A stretch of 64,000 bases of DNA from positions 143,572 to 207,571 of the forward strand of contig NZ_JBDUUH010000012.1 of the NCBI RefSeq assembly GCF_039939195.1. The letters run 5' to 3'. Both the position numbers and the translations under genes were made by a program. Source of the DNA: Foliimonas ilicis. GTDB lineage: Bacteria; Pseudomonadota; Alphaproteobacteria; Rhizobiales; Rhizobiaceae. Each line of letters opens with the position of its first letter. The first letter of the stretch is position 1. Below, in pieces: positions 1 through 8,861 of the stretch. The notes beneath the pieces were generated by a model. That model worked only from the letters and a program-made list of their open reading frames with translations, was not told where the DNA came from and searched no databases.

Positions 1-1238
1 TCGAAAACACGCATATCCGCATCGATGCAGACGATTTCACGCTGGACGGTTTCGACGTTGCGCCGGGCAAGAAATCCAAGCCGCTGGTGATGACCTTCAA
101 GAAGGTCGAAGAAGTCGTCGGCAACCACATCGCCAAATATCAGTCCATGAAGCTCGCCAAGATGCTGATGGCTTATGATTTCGACCGGGAGCTGAATCCG
201 TTTGTCGATCTCGGCGGTTTCCTGTTCACCTTCATCGGCGACGGCTCACCTGGCACCGGCAAGACGACGCTGATCCAGATGATCGCCGGTCTTCTGAACG
301 ATTACTGCCAGATTGCAGGCTACCAGTTCGTCTATGAGAATTTCGGCGTTGACCAGATTTCCTCCTATCAGGGCAAATCCGGCCAAAACTGCAAGCAGTT
401 CATCACCAATGTCCTGAACCCGCGCGCCATCGGATTTGGCACGGTCGATGACATCGATCAGGTTGCCGCAAAACGCTCAGACGACCGCGCTTCCGCCGGT
501 CAGCAGGAAATAACCGGCGTTCTGATGGAGGCGTTTTCCGGCGCGTCGACCGTGGTGCGCGGCAATTGCTCCTTCGGCATGTTTTCCAACTATCCCGAAA
601 ATGTCGATGACGCGCTGCGCCAGCGCGCAGGCGCGCGGTGGCTGGTGGATGGCCCGCAGACACGCGACGACTATATCGACATTTTCACGCTTCTCGCCGG
701 CAAGAACCACAAAATCCCGCTCGGCGATCATGAACTATACGCAGCGCAGGAAATCCAGCGCGCCATCGAAACCGCCTATGAGGACCACGCAAAGCCGCAG
801 GAAGACGGGCTTCTGAAGGTCTATGATCGTTTCATGAAGGAAAACGGCGCGCCGAAGACGCTTTCCGACATCGGCACCTATCTGCATCTGATCAAGGAAG
901 CCGAACCGCGCTTCACCGGCCGCGCCATCAAGAACGTCACCGACGCGATCAAGATGCGCGCCATGGACATCGAACTGCCCGACGAATGGTTCGAGAAGCC
1001 GGAAGCCTTCATGCACAAGGATTATGACGCGAAACGTGCGATGATCGAGGAATTGCGCGGGCCGTTCTCGATGGAGATGGTCATGCAAGAGGTCAACCGC
1101 TACGCCGACAGCGAATTCCGCTATTCCGACCGCTCCGACGATGCGGATGTGACACGCATAATCCGCGAAGCCCGCCTCCGCGAACGCGCCGTTCGCGAGA
1201 TCGAAGGGCTGAAGGCGAAGGGCATGTGGAATGCTTGA
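1..1238 (+). CDS. AAA-type ATPase, 5' end outside window
   Basis: The frame is open from base 3 with no in-frame stop upstream of the first internal Met, so the true start lies before the window. A Walker A (GSPGTGKTT, near base 243) and a Walker B-like stretch (FGTVDDIDQ, near base 436) show a P-loop ATPase of AAA type; the C-terminal third is helical and charged. Substrate is unknown. It stands first in a same-strand set with the DUF6638-like and DUF2333-like genes, which suggests a common process, possibly at the membrane because the DUF2333 partner is membrane-anchored (inference). The set is broken after this gene by palindromic repeats and a DUF559 nuclease gene. Confidence 0.8.
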   Translation, partial: ENTHIRIDADDFTLDGFDVAPGKKSKPLVMTFKKVEEVVGNHIAKYQSMKLAKMLMAYDFDRELNPFVDLGGFLFTFIGDGSPGTGKTTLIQMIAGLLNDYCQIAGYQFVYENFGVDQISSYQGKSGQNCKQFITNVLNPRAIGFGTVDDIDQVAAKRSDDRASAGQQEITGVLMEAFSGASTVVRGNCSFGMFSNYPENVDDALRQRAGARWLVDGPQTRDDYIDIFTLLAGKNHKIPLGDHELYAAQEIQRAIETAYEDHAKPQEDGLLKVYDRFMKENGAPKTLSDIGTYLHLIKEAEPRFTGRAIKNVTDAIKMRAMDIELPDEWFEKPEAFMHKDYDAKRAMIEELRGPFSMEMVMQEVNRYADSEFRYSDRSDDADVTRIIREARLRERAVREIEGLKAKGMWNA

Positions 1239-1247
1239 GGTTGTGTT

Positions 1248-1370
1248 GCCCCTCATCCGCCTGCCGGCACCTTCTCCCCGCTTACGGGGAGAAGGGATAA
1301 GCGGAAACGTTGCGGACATTTTCCTTCTCCCCGTTTACGGGGAGAAGGTGCCGGCAGGCGGATGAGGGGC
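1248..1370. repeat. GC-rich palindromic repeat, left of DUF559 gene
   Basis: Perfect 33-bp inverted arms at 1248-1280 and 1338-1370 enclose a spacer of about 57 bp. Each arm contains its own small hairpin (CTTCTCCCCG/CGGGGAGAAG). The right arm ends in GATGAGGGGC, whose GAGGGG lies about 8 bases before the DUF559 ATG and can act as its ribosome-binding site. The layout resembles the Bru-RS/RIME class of intergenic palindromes of Rhizobiales. Confidence 0.85.
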
Positions 1371-1377
1371 GTCCTTA

Positions 1378-1794
1378 ATGCGTGGACCAAAGCAAGCCAC
1401 CACCAATCGAGCAAGAAATCTTCGTAACGTCGAGAACGATGCGGAGACCATTCTTTGGTCCGAGCTTCGCAATCGTCGCCTCAACGGTCATAAGTTCGTT
1501 CGTCAACTGCCCATAGGGCGATACTTCGCTGATTTTGCATGTCGGGAAGCGAGGCTGGTCGTCGAAGTGGACGGTAGCCAACATGCCGAAAACAAGCGAG
1601 ACAGGATTCGTGACCAGTTTATGGTATCTGAAGGTTGGTCGGTGCTGCGGGTCTGGAATGTTGATGTGTTGAGAGAACGCAATTCAGTGCTTGAAAGCAT
1701 TCTTGCTGCAATCGACGGACGGCTAGATCGAAACATCGAAGCATATGATCTTCGATTCACCTCGGCTGATGACTACGAAGAGAGAACCTCTTGA
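1378..1794 (+). CDS. DUF559-family (Vsr-like) putative endonuclease
   Basis: 138 aa. The N-terminal part matches the DUF559 pattern (ILWSELRNRRLNGHKFVRQ, then YFADF and VVEVDGSQH), with probable PD-(D/E)xK-type residues D52, E63 and D65. The family is related to very-short-patch-repair nucleases; its cellular role is not established. The ATG is 8 bases after a palindromic repeat and the stop about 11 bases before another, so the gene fills the space between repeats almost exactly. It interrupts the ATPase/DUF6638/DUF2333 set. The reading frame is intact, so it is probably expressed. Mobility as a repeat-nuclease unit is inference. Confidence 0.8.
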   Translation: MRGPKQATTNRARNLRNVENDAETILWSELRNRRLNGHKFVRQLPIGRYFADFACREARLVVEVDGSQHAENKRDRIRDQFMVSEGWSVLRVWNVDVLRERNSVLESILAAIDGRLDRNIEAYDLRFTSADDYEERTS

Positions 1795-1805
1795 ACGCTT
1801 TCGCT

Positions 1806-1914
1806 GCCCCTCATCCCCTGCCGGACCTTCTCCCCGTAACAACGGGGAGAAGGATGGTGGCTGCAACGTTGATACCCTCCTCTCCCCGTTATTTACGCGA
1901 AGAAAGTGAGGGGT
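1806..1914. repeat. Degenerate palindromic repeat, right of DUF559 gene
   Basis: Starts GCCCCTCATCC and ends GTGAGGGGT, with two internal hairpins built on TCTCCCCGT/ACGGGGAGA. It is the same family as the 1248-1370 element but the arms have decayed. Its terminal GAGGGG lies about 10 bases before the ATG at 1922 and looks like the Shine-Dalgarno of the next gene. Confidence 0.75.
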
Positions 1915-1921
1915 AATTTTA

Positions 1922-3208
1922 ATGGACCTCCTGCGCGACAATGAACTCATCTACGGGCGCTTGCTGACTGTAAGCGAGCCGCATCTGATCGAGCGCTATA
2001 ACAAGGCGCTGAAGGCGTTCGGGTTCAAGCCGACGAAACTTGCCAAATTCGACATCGACCGCACGGGTTTTTCGCCGCAGATCGCTGAGGAGCTGGGCGA
2101 TTATCAGTATCTCGACCCCAACCAGATCGACCGTCGTTTCATATTGCTGACGCCTGCGCAGGCCGAACTGCCGGTCGTCCACACCGCCTTTTCGAACACG
2201 TCCCAATTGATGTTCGAGTTCTTTTCGAAGAATGCACGCGCCATTGATGCGCTGACCATCAAGGACGTGATCTACGGCGAGATCGACGATTCCGTATCGC
2301 ATATCGAGGATATCGAAGACCTGCTCTCGATTAATCAGGTCGAGTTCAAGGTTCTGTCTGCCGAAGACGTTCTGGGCAAGGCTGCCGAACTTGGAACGCT
2401 GGCCGACCGACTGCGGCAGGAGCCCAATGCATGGCGCGACAATGCCATGCTCGAACGCATGGTCGAGCTTGCGAAAGTCTGCGGTGATATCCGCGAGAAT
2501 GCGCTGGTGCCGGACCAGGTGATTTTCCGGCACAACGCCTATTGGACGAGCCATTTCGGCGGGCTTTATGTCTTTGTCGATTCCGACATCACGACCGTCA
2601 TCAGCAATCCGACTGCGCCGGGCTTTCGCCGTTCGCGGCCATGGCAGGTCAGCTATCTTTCGATCAACGATGCGGAGCGCGTTTTCAGTTTTCTGGCTGA
2701 AAGCGGACGGATCGAGCTGCCCCGCGCCTCATGGGTCGAGAATTCGGGCTATCTCGAACACCGCGCCGATATGGCGATCCGCAATCTCATCCGCGAAAGC
2801 GAGCCGAAACGTGATCTGCGCGGCGTGGACAAAGTCTGGCTCCAGACCTGGATTCATCGCAACGCCGACCTGATCAACCGCGACGGCACTTTCCCGTTCC
2901 TCAATGCCGCGAAGCGTGAAATCGCCCAGTCCGGCAGGCTGCGGCTCGAAGAGGTTTCACCGCTGAACCGTTTTCTGGTGGTGCGGGCAAAGCCCGATCA
3001 CCCGGATGCGTGGCTTACCAACCGGCTGATCTCCGATTTCGTGCCGTCGGATTTCATGTCGCGCTACGTCTTCAACAAGCAGGGCTTCTACGCCGATTAT
3101 CAAGGTTTCGACGAACCTTGGCGCAGCCATGTTGTCGAGACGCTGAAAACCACATATCTGAAAGATAAAGCGGGCTTCAGAGCGCGTCTTTACGGCTTGG
3201 CCGATTGA
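1922..3208 (+). CDS. DUF6638-like conserved protein
   Basis: 428 aa, no signal peptide or membrane segment, so probably cytoplasmic. From memory it resembles the rhizobial DUF6638 family; that assignment is moderate. It reads as a soluble mixed alpha/beta protein with no catalytic motif I can name. The start is ATG with GAGGGG upstream, in the end of a palindromic repeat. It is followed after 13 bases by the DUF2333-like membrane protein and preceded, apart from the inserted nuclease cassette, by the AAA ATPase, so the three were probably one operon. Confidence 0.65.
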   Translation: MDLLRDNELIYGRLLTVSEPHLIERYNKALKAFGFKPTKLAKFDIDRTGFSPQIAEELGDYQYLDPNQIDRRFILLTPAQAELPVVHTAFSNTSQLMFEFFSKNARAIDALTIKDVIYGEIDDSVSHIEDIEDLLSINQVEFKVLSAEDVLGKAAELGTLADRLRQEPNAWRDNAMLERMVELAKVCGDIRENALVPDQVIFRHNAYWTSHFGGLYVFVDSDITTVISNPTAPGFRRSRPWQVSYLSINDAERVFSFLAESGRIELPRASWVENSGYLEHRADMAIRNLIRESEPKRDLRGVDKVWLQTWIHRNADLINRDGTFPFLNAAKREIAQSGRLRLEEVSPLNRFLVVRAKPDHPDAWLTNRLISDFVPSDFMSRYVFNKQGFYADYQGFDEPWRSHVVETLKTTYLKDKAGFRARLYGLAD

Positions 3209-3221
3209 GGGGAACTACGAC

Positions 3222-4355
3222 ATGCTCGATCCCATCGTGAGCTTTTTCATCAAGATATTCCAGGCGATCGGCAAGGGCATCGGCCTTCTGGTCGGCGTGC
3301 TGCTTTGGCCCTTCATGTGGCTCGGACGCTGGTACAAAAGCCGCGGCTGGATTCTTCGCGCTGTCCTGGCCGCCTGCTTGCTCGTCCTGTTCGGCCTCTA
3401 CGCCAATTTTTTCTACGCCACGCAATGGTGGAACGGTTTCGATCCCGACTATCCGAAGTCGTTCAACGTTTCGGCCAGCAACGCCGCAGCGGGCGACCCG
3501 ATCGGCACAGGTGCGGAGGGATCGACCGCGACGACCACACAGCCAACCAGTTGCAAACAGTCGGCTATTGCCGATGTGTCGGCGGATCTCGTTGATTTCA
3601 ACGTCAACCGGAACGCCTGGATTTCTTCGATGGTTGTCTCGAAGCTTGGGTTTTTCGGGATCGATTGGCGCAATACGCCATATTTCGACAACAAGGCGGC
3701 GTTTCAGCTCGGCATCAATCAGGTCATCCGTCGCACAACAACGGAACTCGTCGATACGCTGGGCCGCGTGCGCGGCACCTCTCAGATCGACCAGAATCTT
3801 CAGGACGCCAGAACCGCCATGGCGTGGAACGAAAACGCCTGGTACATCGGATGGCGTGGTCCGACCCGCCCGACTCCAAGCGTCTACCGCGAGGGCATCA
3901 CCAAGCTGCGCGCCTTCAATGAAAGTCTGGCAAAATGCGATGCGACCTTCGATGCGCGCGCCGACAATCTGATGCTTTTCCTCGACCGCATTGCAGGCGA
4001 CATCGGGTCGACTTCCGACATCTTGCGGCAGCGTATCGCCGCCTCTGACGCAGGCTGGCTGGATTTCAGAGCCGACGACCGGTTCTGGTTCGCCTACGGG
4101 CAGCTTTACGCTTATTACGGTATCCTCACCGCCACCCGCTCCGATTTCGCTGCCATCATCGCCGAGCGCAACCTGACCGCGCTCTGGACCCGCATGGAGC
4201 AGCAGCTTCGCGCATCTCTCGATGTCCGGCCGTGGATCATCTCGAATGGCAGCGAGTCGAGCGCCTTCTTCCCCTCGCATCTGGCAACGATGGGCTTCAA
4301 CCTCCTGCAGGTTCGCTCCAACATCGTTGAACTCCGATCAGTTCTTGATCGTTAA
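3222..4355 (+). CDS. DUF2333-like membrane-anchored protein
   Basis: 377 aa. The N-terminus is hydrophobic (residues about 5-35) and a clear membrane segment follows at about 46-66; the rest (about 70-377) is soluble, probably periplasmic. The overall layout and the segment NFFYATQWWNGFDPDYP fit DUF2333, a family of unknown function. Strong ribosome-binding site GAGGGGAA. It sits 13 bases after the DUF6638-like gene, so translation is likely coupled. No enzymatic motif seen. Confidence 0.65.
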   Translation: MLDPIVSFFIKIFQAIGKGIGLLVGVLLWPFMWLGRWYKSRGWILRAVLAACLLVLFGLYANFFYATQWWNGFDPDYPKSFNVSASNAAAGDPIGTGAEGSTATTTQPTSCKQSAIADVSADLVDFNVNRNAWISSMVVSKLGFFGIDWRNTPYFDNKAAFQLGINQVIRRTTTELVDTLGRVRGTSQIDQNLQDARTAMAWNENAWYIGWRGPTRPTPSVYREGITKLRAFNESLAKCDATFDARADNLMLFLDRIAGDIGSTSDILRQRIAASDAGWLDFRADDRFWFAYGQLYAYYGILTATRSDFAAIIAERNLTALWTRMEQQLRASLDVRPWIISNGSESSAFFPSHLATMGFNLLQVRSNIVELRSVLDR

Positions 4356-4365
4356 ACGACCAACT

Positions 4366-4420
4366 CCCTGCCGTTTCTGTCGCAAATTTTCCATTGCGCG
4401 GCTGATTTGAGACGGCAGGG
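4366..4420 (+). promoter_or_regulatory. Stem-loop between DUF2333-like gene and fhs
   Basis: CCCTGCCGT (4366-4374) and ACGGCAGGG (4412-4420) are perfect complements around a 37-base loop that itself holds CGCAA/TTGCG. There is no U-tract, so it is a poor intrinsic terminator; it could be a 5' leader structure of fhs. Function unknown. Confidence 0.4.
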
Positions 4421-4499
4421 CAAAGCCTTGTCAGGCTGTTATTGCGCCCAAGAACGACATTGAAGCGTTCTGTCGATCCACAAAATTCCGGGGAAATGC

Positions 4500-6179
4500 A
4501 TGGCCCAAGTAAAAAGCGACATCGAAATTGCGCGCGCAGCGCAGAAAAAGCCGATTCAGGAAATCGGCGCGAAAATAGGAATACCCTCGGAACATCTCCT
4601 GCCCTACGGGCATGACAAGGCCAAGATTTCGGCTGCCTTCATCGCGGAGGCCCGCCAAAAGAAGGATGGCAGGCTCATTCTGGTGACGGCCATCAATCCG
4701 ACGCCCGCCGGCGAAGGCAAGACCACGACCACGGTCGGGCTGGGCGACGGCCTGAACCGCATCGGCAAAAAGGCGATCATCTGCATCCGCGAAGCCTCGC
4801 TCGGGCCCTGCTTCGGCGTGAAGGGCGGAGCCGCTGGCGGCGGTTATGCGCAGGTCGTGCCGATGGAGGACATGAACCTCCATTTCACCGGCGATTTCCA
4901 CGCCATCACCGCCGCGCACAATCTGCTCTCCGCACTCATCGACAACCACATCTATTGGGGCAATGAGCAGAACATCGATACGCGCCGCGTTGCGTGGCGT
5001 CGTGTGATGGACATGAACGACCGCGCGCTGCGCGAGATCATCTGCTCGCTGGGCGGCGTCGCCAACGGCTATCCGCGCGAAGCAGGCTTCGACATCACCG
5101 TTGCCTCGGAAGTCATGGCGATCCTCTGCCTTTCGAAGGATTTGAAAGACCTCGAAGAGCGTCTCGGCAACATCATCATCGCCTATCGCCGCGACAAGAC
5201 GCCGGTCTTTGCGCGCGACATCAAGGCCGATGGTGCGATGACCGTTCTGCTCAAGGATGCGATGCAGCCCAACCTCGTGCAGACGCTGGAGAACAATCCG
5301 GCCTTCGTGCATGGCGGGCCGTTCGCAAACATCGCGCATGGTTGCAACTCGGTCGTCGCAACAACGACGGCGCTAAAGCTTGCCGATTATGTGGTGACGG
5401 AAGCAGGCTTCGGTGCCGATCTCGGTGCCGAAAAATTCTTCGACATCAAATGCCGTAAAGCGGGCCTCAAGCCTGCGGCGGCGGTTATCGTCGCAACCGT
5501 GCGCGCCATGAAAATGAATGGCGGCGTCAAGAAGGACGATCTCGGCACGGAGAACGTCGAGGCTGTCAAGAAGGGCTGCGCCAATCTCGGCAGGCATATC
5601 GAGAATGTGAAGCAGTTCGGGGTGCCCGCTGTCGTTGCCATCAATCACTTCCATTCCGACACCGAGGCCGAAATTCAAGCCATGAAGGACTATGTAGCCT
5701 CGATGGGCGAGGATGCGATCCTCTGCAAGCATTGGGCAAAGGGTTCGGAAGGCATCGAAGAACTGGCGCACAAGGTTGTCGCTCTGGCCGAGTCCGGTGC
5801 ATCGCAATTCGCACCGCTTTACGCCGACGAGATGCCGCTGTTCGAAAAAATGGACACGATCGTCAAGCGCATCTATCGCGGCTCGGAGGCGATTGCCGAC
5901 AAAAGCGTGCGCGACCAGCTTCATGCCTGGGAAGCTCAGGGCTACGGCAAGCTGCCGGTCTGCATGGCCAAGACGCAATATTCCTTCTCGACCGATCCGA
6001 ATCTGCGCGGTGCGCCGACCGGCCACACCGTCCCTATTCGAGAGGTGCGCCTTTCGGCAGGTGCTGGCTTCGTCGTGGCGATCTGCGGAGAGATCATGAC
6101 CATGCCCGGCCTGCCAAGATCGCCCTCTTCCGAGCGGATATTCCTCAACGAACTGGGACAGATCGAGGGGCTGTTCTAA
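4500..6179 (+). CDS. fhs: Formate--tetrahydrofolate ligase
   Basis: 559 aa, the usual length. Catalyses ATP-dependent ligation of formate to tetrahydrofolate, giving 10-formyl-THF for purine and formyl-Met synthesis. The nucleotide loop TPAGEGKTTT is at residues 68-77 and the family signature around FGVKGGAAGGGYAQVVPMED is intact. Ribosome-binding site CCGGGGA precedes the ATG. A strong terminator follows, so it is probably monocistronic. Confidence 0.96.
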   Translation: MAQVKSDIEIARAAQKKPIQEIGAKIGIPSEHLLPYGHDKAKISAAFIAEARQKKDGRLILVTAINPTPAGEGKTTTTVGLGDGLNRIGKKAIICIREASLGPCFGVKGGAAGGGYAQVVPMEDMNLHFTGDFHAITAAHNLLSALIDNHIYWGNEQNIDTRRVAWRRVMDMNDRALREIICSLGGVANGYPREAGFDITVASEVMAILCLSKDLKDLEERLGNIIIAYRRDKTPVFARDIKADGAMTVLLKDAMQPNLVQTLENNPAFVHGGPFANIAHGCNSVVATTTALKLADYVVTEAGFGADLGAEKFFDIKCRKAGLKPAAAVIVATVRAMKMNGGVKKDDLGTENVEAVKKGCANLGRHIENVKQFGVPAVVAINHFHSDTEAEIQAMKDYVASMGEDAILCKHWAKGSEGIEELAHKVVALAESGASQFAPLYADEMPLFEKMDTIVKRIYRGSEAIADKSVRDQLHAWEAQGYGKLPVCMAKTQYSFSTDPNLRGAPTGHTVPIREVRLSAGAGFVVAICGEIMTMPGLPRSPSSERIFLNELGQIEGLF

Positions 6180-6200
6180 AAGCCTCTGAACCACAAAGAA

Positions 6201-6229
6201 AAAGCGGCGCTTCGGGCGCCGCTTTTTTG
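6201..6229 (+). terminator. Intrinsic terminator of fhs
   Basis: AGCGGCGC (6203-6210), five-base loop, GCGCCGCT (6216-6223), then a run of T, 24 bases after the fhs stop. Confidence 0.9.
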
Positions 6230-6280
6230 TTTCGATCCAATGTCGATCCTAAAGCGATTCCTGTTTTGATGGAATCGCGA

Positions 6281-6442
6281 AGCGCCCCCCTCTGTCCTGC
6301 CGGACATCTCCCCCACAGGTGGGGAGATTGGATTTCATTTCTGATTTCGCCAATCCTGAACGCCGAAATTCGAGCGACATAGTTGAAGCTGCTGATCTCC
6401 CCACCTGTGGGGGAGATGTCCGGCAGGACAGAGGGGGGCGCT
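6281..6442. repeat. Palindromic repeat (Bru-RS-like)
   Basis: Arms 6281-6330 and 6394-6442 are near-perfect complements (AGCGCCCCCCTCTGTCCTGC against its complement) with inner CCCCACAGGTGGGG hairpins. Flanking bases (GATTCCTGTTTTGATGGAATC on the left; a GCTGTCCCGCCAGC stretch then AAAGATGAAAGG on the right) recur at 46215-46296. Confidence 0.85.
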
Positions 6443-6477
6443 GTCCCGCCAGCATTTCTATTTAAAGATGAAAGGCC

Positions 6478-7242
6478 CTAGATATTGGCCTGCGGGCGAA
6501 GAACGCTGCTGTCCGAAACCATAGGAGCCTGTTCGAAATTGTCCTGCTGCGGCTGTGGCAATGGCTGACCGTTCTGGAGAACCACAACCTCCGAGTCCAC
6601 GGGAACACGATCGTAGAGATCGACGATATCCTGGTTGAACAGACGGATGCAGCCGCTGGAAACCGCCTTGCCGATCGACCAAGGCTCGGACGTACCGTGG
6701 ATGCGGTACAGTGTGTCGCGGTTGCCCTGGAAAAGGTAAAGCGCGCGCGGTCCAAGCGGATTGGTCAGGCCCGGCTCCATGCCGTTTGCCCACTGCGCAT
6801 TGCGCTCAGGCTCACGCTCGATCATCGACTGCGTAGGCGTCCAACGCGGCCAATGGGCTTTGCGAGCAATACGCGCCTTGCCTTCAAATTCAAGCCCCGC
6901 CTTGCCAACGCCGATGCCGTAGCGCATCGCCATGCCGTTTTCCTGAACGAGATAGAGGAAGCGGGCTTCCGTATCGACCACGATCGTACCCGGACGCTCA
7001 TAAGTGTCGTAGCGCACCTGCTGGCGGAGGAACTGCGGGTCGACATTCGTAATGTCCGTTGCAGGCATAGGGAACTGCTCATTCGGCAGCGGGCCATACA
7101 TCGCCACATAGAAAGGGTCCGGCCCTTTCTTGACGGGCTGCTGCAACATGCCGCCAGAGGACATGCACCCCGCGAGCAGGAAAGGAACGAAAAGCAGAGC
7201 AAAAACCCTGAAGGCGGCAAGCGCCGAGCGATGTACGCACAT
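6478..7242 (-). CDS. Lipoprotein L,D-transpeptidase (YkuD domain)
   Basis: 254 aa from the ATG at 7242; the frame continues to 7317 but this start places a lipoprotein signal (FVPFLLAGC) at the N-terminus. The YkuD core carries IHGTSEPWSIGKAVSSGCIRL with the catalytic Cys and the SxGCIR signature. Such enzymes make 3-3 cross-links in peptidoglycan or link outer-membrane proteins to it; in Rhizobiales the latter is known. Predicted to face the periplasm. Transcribed alone; the end of the gene runs up to a palindromic repeat. Confidence 0.88.
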   Translation of the reverse strand: MCVHRSALAAFRVFALLFVPFLLAGCMSSGGMLQQPVKKGPDPFYVAMYGPLPNEQFPMPATDITNVDPQFLRQQVRYDTYERPGTIVVDTEARFLYLVQENGMAMRYGIGVGKAGLEFEGKARIARKAHWPRWTPTQSMIEREPERNAQWANGMEPGLTNPLGPRALYLFQGNRDTLYRIHGTSEPWSIGKAVSSGCIRLFNQDIVDLYDRVPVDSEVVVLQNGQPLPQPQQDNFEQAPMVSDSSVLRPQANI

Positions 7243-7418
7243 AAAGCAGACCCGTGACAGATTGTTCTTATTAGGCGAAGAAGTTCGCCCTCTTTGCACT
7301 TTGTAAATGCTGCTCAATCATGTCCTCGCTTTGGGTAAACAAGAGCTAAAAGATGGCAAGCCAATTGTGTAACCATTTTGCAACAGCACTTGAACGGTGA
7401 CTTCTTGGGATATGCCAC

Positions 7419-7451
7419 AAATACTCAACAACATGAAATGATTGAGTATTT
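7419..7451 (-). terminator. AT-rich hairpin at the 3' end of the VOC gene
   Basis: AAATACTCAA (7419-7428) and TTGAGTATTT (7442-7451) are perfect complements directly after the stop codon of the VOC gene. The U-tract on the minus strand is short, so termination is plausible but not certain. Confidence 0.45.
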
Positions 7452-7865
7452 TTACCCGTCAGGCTGAATGACGACGGATTCGACATTCTGGATCACAGGA
7501 CCGTGATAAACCGCCTCGATATTGTTACCGTCCGGATCGAGCACGAAGGCGGCATAATAGCCGGGATGATAATGACGTTCGCCGGGCTCGCCATTGCCTT
7601 TTCCGCCCGCTTCAAGTGCCGCCTCGTAAAAGCGATGAACCGCTGCGTGGTCAATCGCCTGAAAGGCCAGATGCGCGCGTGATGTCTCGCCGTCAGCCGC
7701 GTCGATCCAAAGTTCGTCGGCGTTGAAGTAATCCAGCCCCTCGCGAATGCCTGAATCTTTTCCGAGAGCGGTCAGGATGGCGCGGTAGAATTTGGCGCTT
7801 ACCTCGACATTCGCGACCCGGAGGTGAAGGTGATCGATCAGCCGTCCACGATGAAATTCCATCAT
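7452..7865 (-). CDS. VOC-family (glyoxalase-like) protein
   Basis: 137 aa (two adjacent ATGs at 7865 and 7862; GAGAGGG upstream fits either). Beta-alpha-beta-beta-beta fold signatures: DHLHLRVANVEVSAKFYRAIL at the N-terminus and AAFVLDPDGNNIEAVYHG near the C-terminus, with H, H and E as likely metal ligands. The family covers glyoxalases, dioxygenases and antibiotic-binding proteins; substrate cannot be read from sequence. Confidence 0.85.
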   Translation of the reverse strand: MMEFHRGRLIDHLHLRVANVEVSAKFYRAILTALGKDSGIREGLDYFNADELWIDAADGETSRAHLAFQAIDHAAVHRFYEAALEAGGKGNGEPGERHYHPGYYAAFVLDPDGNNIEAVYHGPVIQNVESVVIQPDG

Positions 7866-7917
7866 TCAACCCTCTCTCTTTTGTTGAGCATTGAATGCGC
7901 GACGGACCGCAAAAGTT

Positions 7918-8826
7918 TCACGCAAAAGGTACGGCGGCTGTTCCCTTGGGAAGTTTCGCCTCGTGATCCGGCTCGACATGGATGATGACGCGCACGCTCG
8001 GTATCTCGGCGCGCAGCGCATCCTCGATCCGGTCGCAGATCACATGGCTGTCGCCGACGCTCATATCGGCATCCACGACGAGATGGAATTCGATGAAGGT
8101 CGCGCGGCCTGCAATGCGCGTCTTCAGATCGTGAACTTCAAGCGCACCGCCGGAATTCGTCGAAATGATATCGCGAATGCGAACCCGCTCTTCCGGCTCG
8201 ACGGCCATGTCCATCAAGCCGCTCAGCGACGAGCGGATGACGTTCCAGCCCTGATAGAGAATGTTGAGCGCAACGATGACGGCCAGAAGCGGATCGAGGA
8301 TCTGCCATCCGGTCAGCACAGCTCCGATCAGGCCCGCGATGACACCGACCGACGTCACCACGTCGGTCATGATGTGTTTGCCGTCCGCAATGAGTGCGGG
8401 CGAACGTTCCGCACGTCCGGCACGGATGAGGATCATCGCCCAGCCTGCATTGATCGCGGATGCCAGGCCATTTACCGCAAGACCCGACCAGGGCTGCTCA
8501 ATCGGCGCGGGCATCTGCCACGCACGCCACACTTCGACGAGGATGAGCAGCGCAGCGACGACGATCAGGACGCCTTCGAGAACCGCCGAAAAATATTCGG
8601 CCTTGTGATGACCATGCTGATGATCGCTGTCGGCAGGCTTGTAGCTGACCTGAATGGCCCAGAAAGCGGCACCCGCCGCGATCACATTGACGATGGATTC
8701 TAGCGCGTCCGAATACAGCGCGACCGAACCGGTGATGCGCCAAGCGAGCACTTTGAGACCGAGCACGCCGAACGCGATAACGATCGACCATGCTGCGAGT
8801 CGCGCAACCTTATTCTTGGAATCCAT
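7918..8826 (-). CDS. Cation diffusion facilitator metal exporter
   Basis: 302 aa, about six membrane segments, then a cytoplasmic C-terminal domain (residues about 205-302, EVHDLKTRIAGRATFIEFHL). The transport site has SDALESIVN in TM2 and HIMTDV (HxxxD) in TM5; the TM2 site is D/E/N rather than the DxxxD of YiiP, so metal preference may differ from Zn. A His-rich loop (HQHGHHK) lies between TM2 and TM3. Exports divalent metal to the periplasm by proton antiport. Single gene. Confidence 0.9.
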   Translation of the reverse strand: MDSKNKVARLAAWSIVIAFGVLGLKVLAWRITGSVALYSDALESIVNVIAAGAAFWAIQVSYKPADSDHQHGHHKAEYFSAVLEGVLIVVAALLILVEVWRAWQMPAPIEQPWSGLAVNGLASAINAGWAMILIRAGRAERSPALIADGKHIMTDVVTSVGVIAGLIGAVLTGWQILDPLLAVIVALNILYQGWNVIRSSLSGLMDMAVEPEERVRIRDIISTNSGGALEVHDLKTRIAGRATFIEFHLVVDADMSVGDSHVICDRIEDALRAEIPSVRVIIHVEPDHEAKLPKGTAAVPFA

Positions 8827-8861
8827 GATCGCAGTGCCTCGTACTGGATTGAAAAAGGCGG

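Noticed and set aside
735..1319. 194-aa minus-strand frame over the ATPase 3' end
   Set aside because: Antisense shadow reaching into the palindromic repeat.
1248..1914. CRISPR-like repeats
   Set aside because: Only two palindromic elements of differing sequence, with a gene between; no regular spacing.
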